From an uncultured Prevotella sp. (GTDB lineage Bacteria; Bacteroidota; Bacteroidia; Bacteroidales; Bacteroidaceae), in the NCBI GenBank assembly GCA_900556795.1, contig USQD01000098.1, forward strand, positions 1 through 7,054: a stretch of DNA of 7,054 nt, read 5' to 3'. This document shows positions 6,047 through 7,054 of the stretch, piece by piece; position 1 is the first letter of the stretch, and the number at the start of each line of letters is the position of its first letter. The notes under the pieces are model-generated. The model saw only the letters and a program-made list of their open reading frames with translations, did no database searches and was not told the origin of the DNA. Both the position numbers and the translations under genes were made by a program.

Positions 6047-7054
6047 TTATGATTCCTTCCACACTCTTCTCTTGAGCCACAACGCCAAGATGGGGTCACT
6101 CATTTCCAGATGCTTAGGAACAGGAATCGTAATCAGATCTTTTACCATCAAGGATTTCTTAAGGCGGGTTACATTGGCGGCAGTACCCAGGCGATAAGTT
6201 TCCAATATTGCCGTCTGGGTGAAACCAGTATGTACTCCATTGATAATGGCATGCAGGAAATTCATCTGATAGGCAGAAAGGTCTTCGGTCTGCTGAATAA
6301 ACAAAGGCTCACAGGCATCCAGCAACCTGTCTATTCCATATTTCAAGTCCTCTTCTGTAGCTGCAGAATCATCCTGTACACGCAACCATACAAACCATGC
6401 CAACTGCTGTACATAAGAAGAATACCTATCTGTTACCTGACAGATTTCTCGAGCCAGCTCTTCCGAGATATGCTTGCCGGTAGATTCGAAACGCTGACAG
6501 ATATACTCCACCCAGTCTTTCTCGCTTATCTTGTTCAGATAGAAGAAATCTCCAAAGCGATAGAATGGGTAACTGGCATTCTGGAACATCTGTTCCATCA
6601 TGTGTTTCTTGCTTCCATAAAGGCAGTAAGATACATGGCTCTGTAATTGCCATACGCTACGGAGCTTCTTCTGGAAGGTCAATGAATCAGGGAAATCGCC
6701 TATCTGCTGAAATTCATCGATGCAGACTACGATATGACAACCTTTAGACCGAGCTATCATTTCCGGAAGTCTCAAAACCTCTTCTGTTGTATTGTTACCT
6801 GCATTATACTCCAAAGTCAAAGAGAAATCAGTCAAAGGATCTTGTCCTATACTGATTTTCGGAACGAAACGGCTCAAGAACACCTTGGCATTCTCCATCC
6901 ATTCTTCCCATTTTGAAGAAGTAGCCCGAACCACAGCTGTGGCAAAAGCATTGATAAAATCATTCTCAGAGCGACAGCCAAAGGCATCTATACGAGCTAT
7001 CCTGATGTCTTCGCTCTCTACAAGCGAACACACCTTATCCACCAATGAAGTCTT
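6047..7054 (-). CDS. AAA-type (archaeal ATPase-like) ATP-binding protein with C-terminal winged helix, 5' partial
   Basis: The minus-strand frame is open to the right edge, and the first visible residues are KTSLVDKVCSL. K-T-S is the end of a Walker A P-loop (G-x-x-x-x-G-K-[ST]), so the gene starts outside the window and the TTG at 7045-7043 is an internal leucine codon, not a start. Walker B is HIVVCIDEF (Asp codon 6718-6716). CLYGSKKHMMEQMF, in the sensor region, and FYLNKISEKDWVEYICQRF follow, the order seen in the archaeal-ATPase group of STAND/AAA proteins (PF01637-like). The last ~80 residues, ending ILALWLKRRVWKES, look like a winged-helix domain of the type that closes these proteins. 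Family placement is good; cellular role is unknown, since relatives have no agreed function. It lies 49 bp upstream of the kinase-like gene on the same strand, without a clear terminator between, so read-through is possible. Confidence 0.87.
   Translation of the reverse strand, partial: KTSLVDKVCSLVESEDIRIARIDAFGCRSENDFINAFATAVVRATSSKWEEWMENAKVFLSRFVPKISIGQDPLTDFSLTLEYNAGNNTTEEVLRLPEMIARSKGCHIVVCIDEFQQIGDFPDSLTFQKKLRSVWQLQSHVSYCLYGSKKHMMEQMFQNASYPFYRFGDFFYLNKISEKDWVEYICQRFESTGKHISEELAREICQVTDRYSSYVQQLAWFVWLRVQDDSAATEEDLKYGIDRLLDACEPLFIQQTEDLSAYQMNFLHAIINGVHTGFTQTAILETYRLGTAANVTRLKKSLMVKDLITIPVPKHLEMSDPILALWLKRRVWKES

Noticed and set aside
5254..6075. A 273-codon plus-strand ORF running opposite the kinase-like gene and longer than it.
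   Set aside because: Its protein shows no recognisable domain, while the minus-strand frame has a full kinase motif set and fits the operon; the ORF is a shadow of that gene.
6110..6646. A 178-codon plus-strand ORF opposite the ATPase gene.
   Set aside because: No motif or leader of its own; the opposite strand carries Walker A and B motifs in a continuous frame.
7043..7045. TTG as the start of the ATPase gene.
   Set aside because: The three codons before it (K, T, S) complete the end of a Walker A motif, so the gene continues past the edge.

Overview
The window looks like a chromosomal cell-envelope glycan locus from a Bacteroidota member, most likely Prevotella/Segatella-like. The grounds are the protein families present (a cytidylyltransferase/Gfo-Idh-MocA fusion, a DUF6056-type membrane protein, cd06420-like GT2 enzymes), moderate GC with AT-rich gaps, and starts preceded by A-rich leaders rather than clear Shine-Dalgarno sequences. 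The genus is inferred from recalled family resemblance, not from a search.

Layout: 1-999 (+) is the 3' part of an oxidoreductase gene whose reading frame enters from outside the window. It carries the tail of what looks like a TagD-type nucleotidyltransferase domain. A long hairpin (978-1028) separates it from a convergent GT2 gene (1032-1829, -). A 188-bp AT-rich gap (1830-2017) lies between that gene and the divergent gene for a polytopic membrane protein (2018-3583, +). A second strong hairpin (3610-3656) ends that gene and the opposing minus-strand cluster. Reading in the direction of transcription, that cluster is: a partial AAA-type ATPase (7054-6047), a WaaP/Kdo-kinase-like protein (5997-5236), a GT2 paralogous to the one at 1032-1829 (5231-4443), and a WaaE-like GT2 (4438-3638). 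The last three genes are separated by only 4 bp each and are almost certainly co-transcribed.

How the genes fit together: three cytoplasmic GT2 transferases, a sugar/lipid-A-core kinase-like protein, a possible CDP-linked precursor enzyme and a multi-spanning GT-C-like membrane protein fit assembly and decoration of a lipopolysaccharide core or another surface glycan. No substrate can be read from the sequence. The ATPase has no obvious link to glycan synthesis and may only be a neighbour.

The points most worth a second look are: the fused and catalytically divergent oxidoreductase; the two GT2 paralogues (about 63% identical by hand count) with clearly different base composition on either side of the membrane-protein gene; and two bidirectional terminators whose stems also encode the C-termini of the genes they end. 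No RNA gene, CRISPR array, insertion sequence or integrase was seen.
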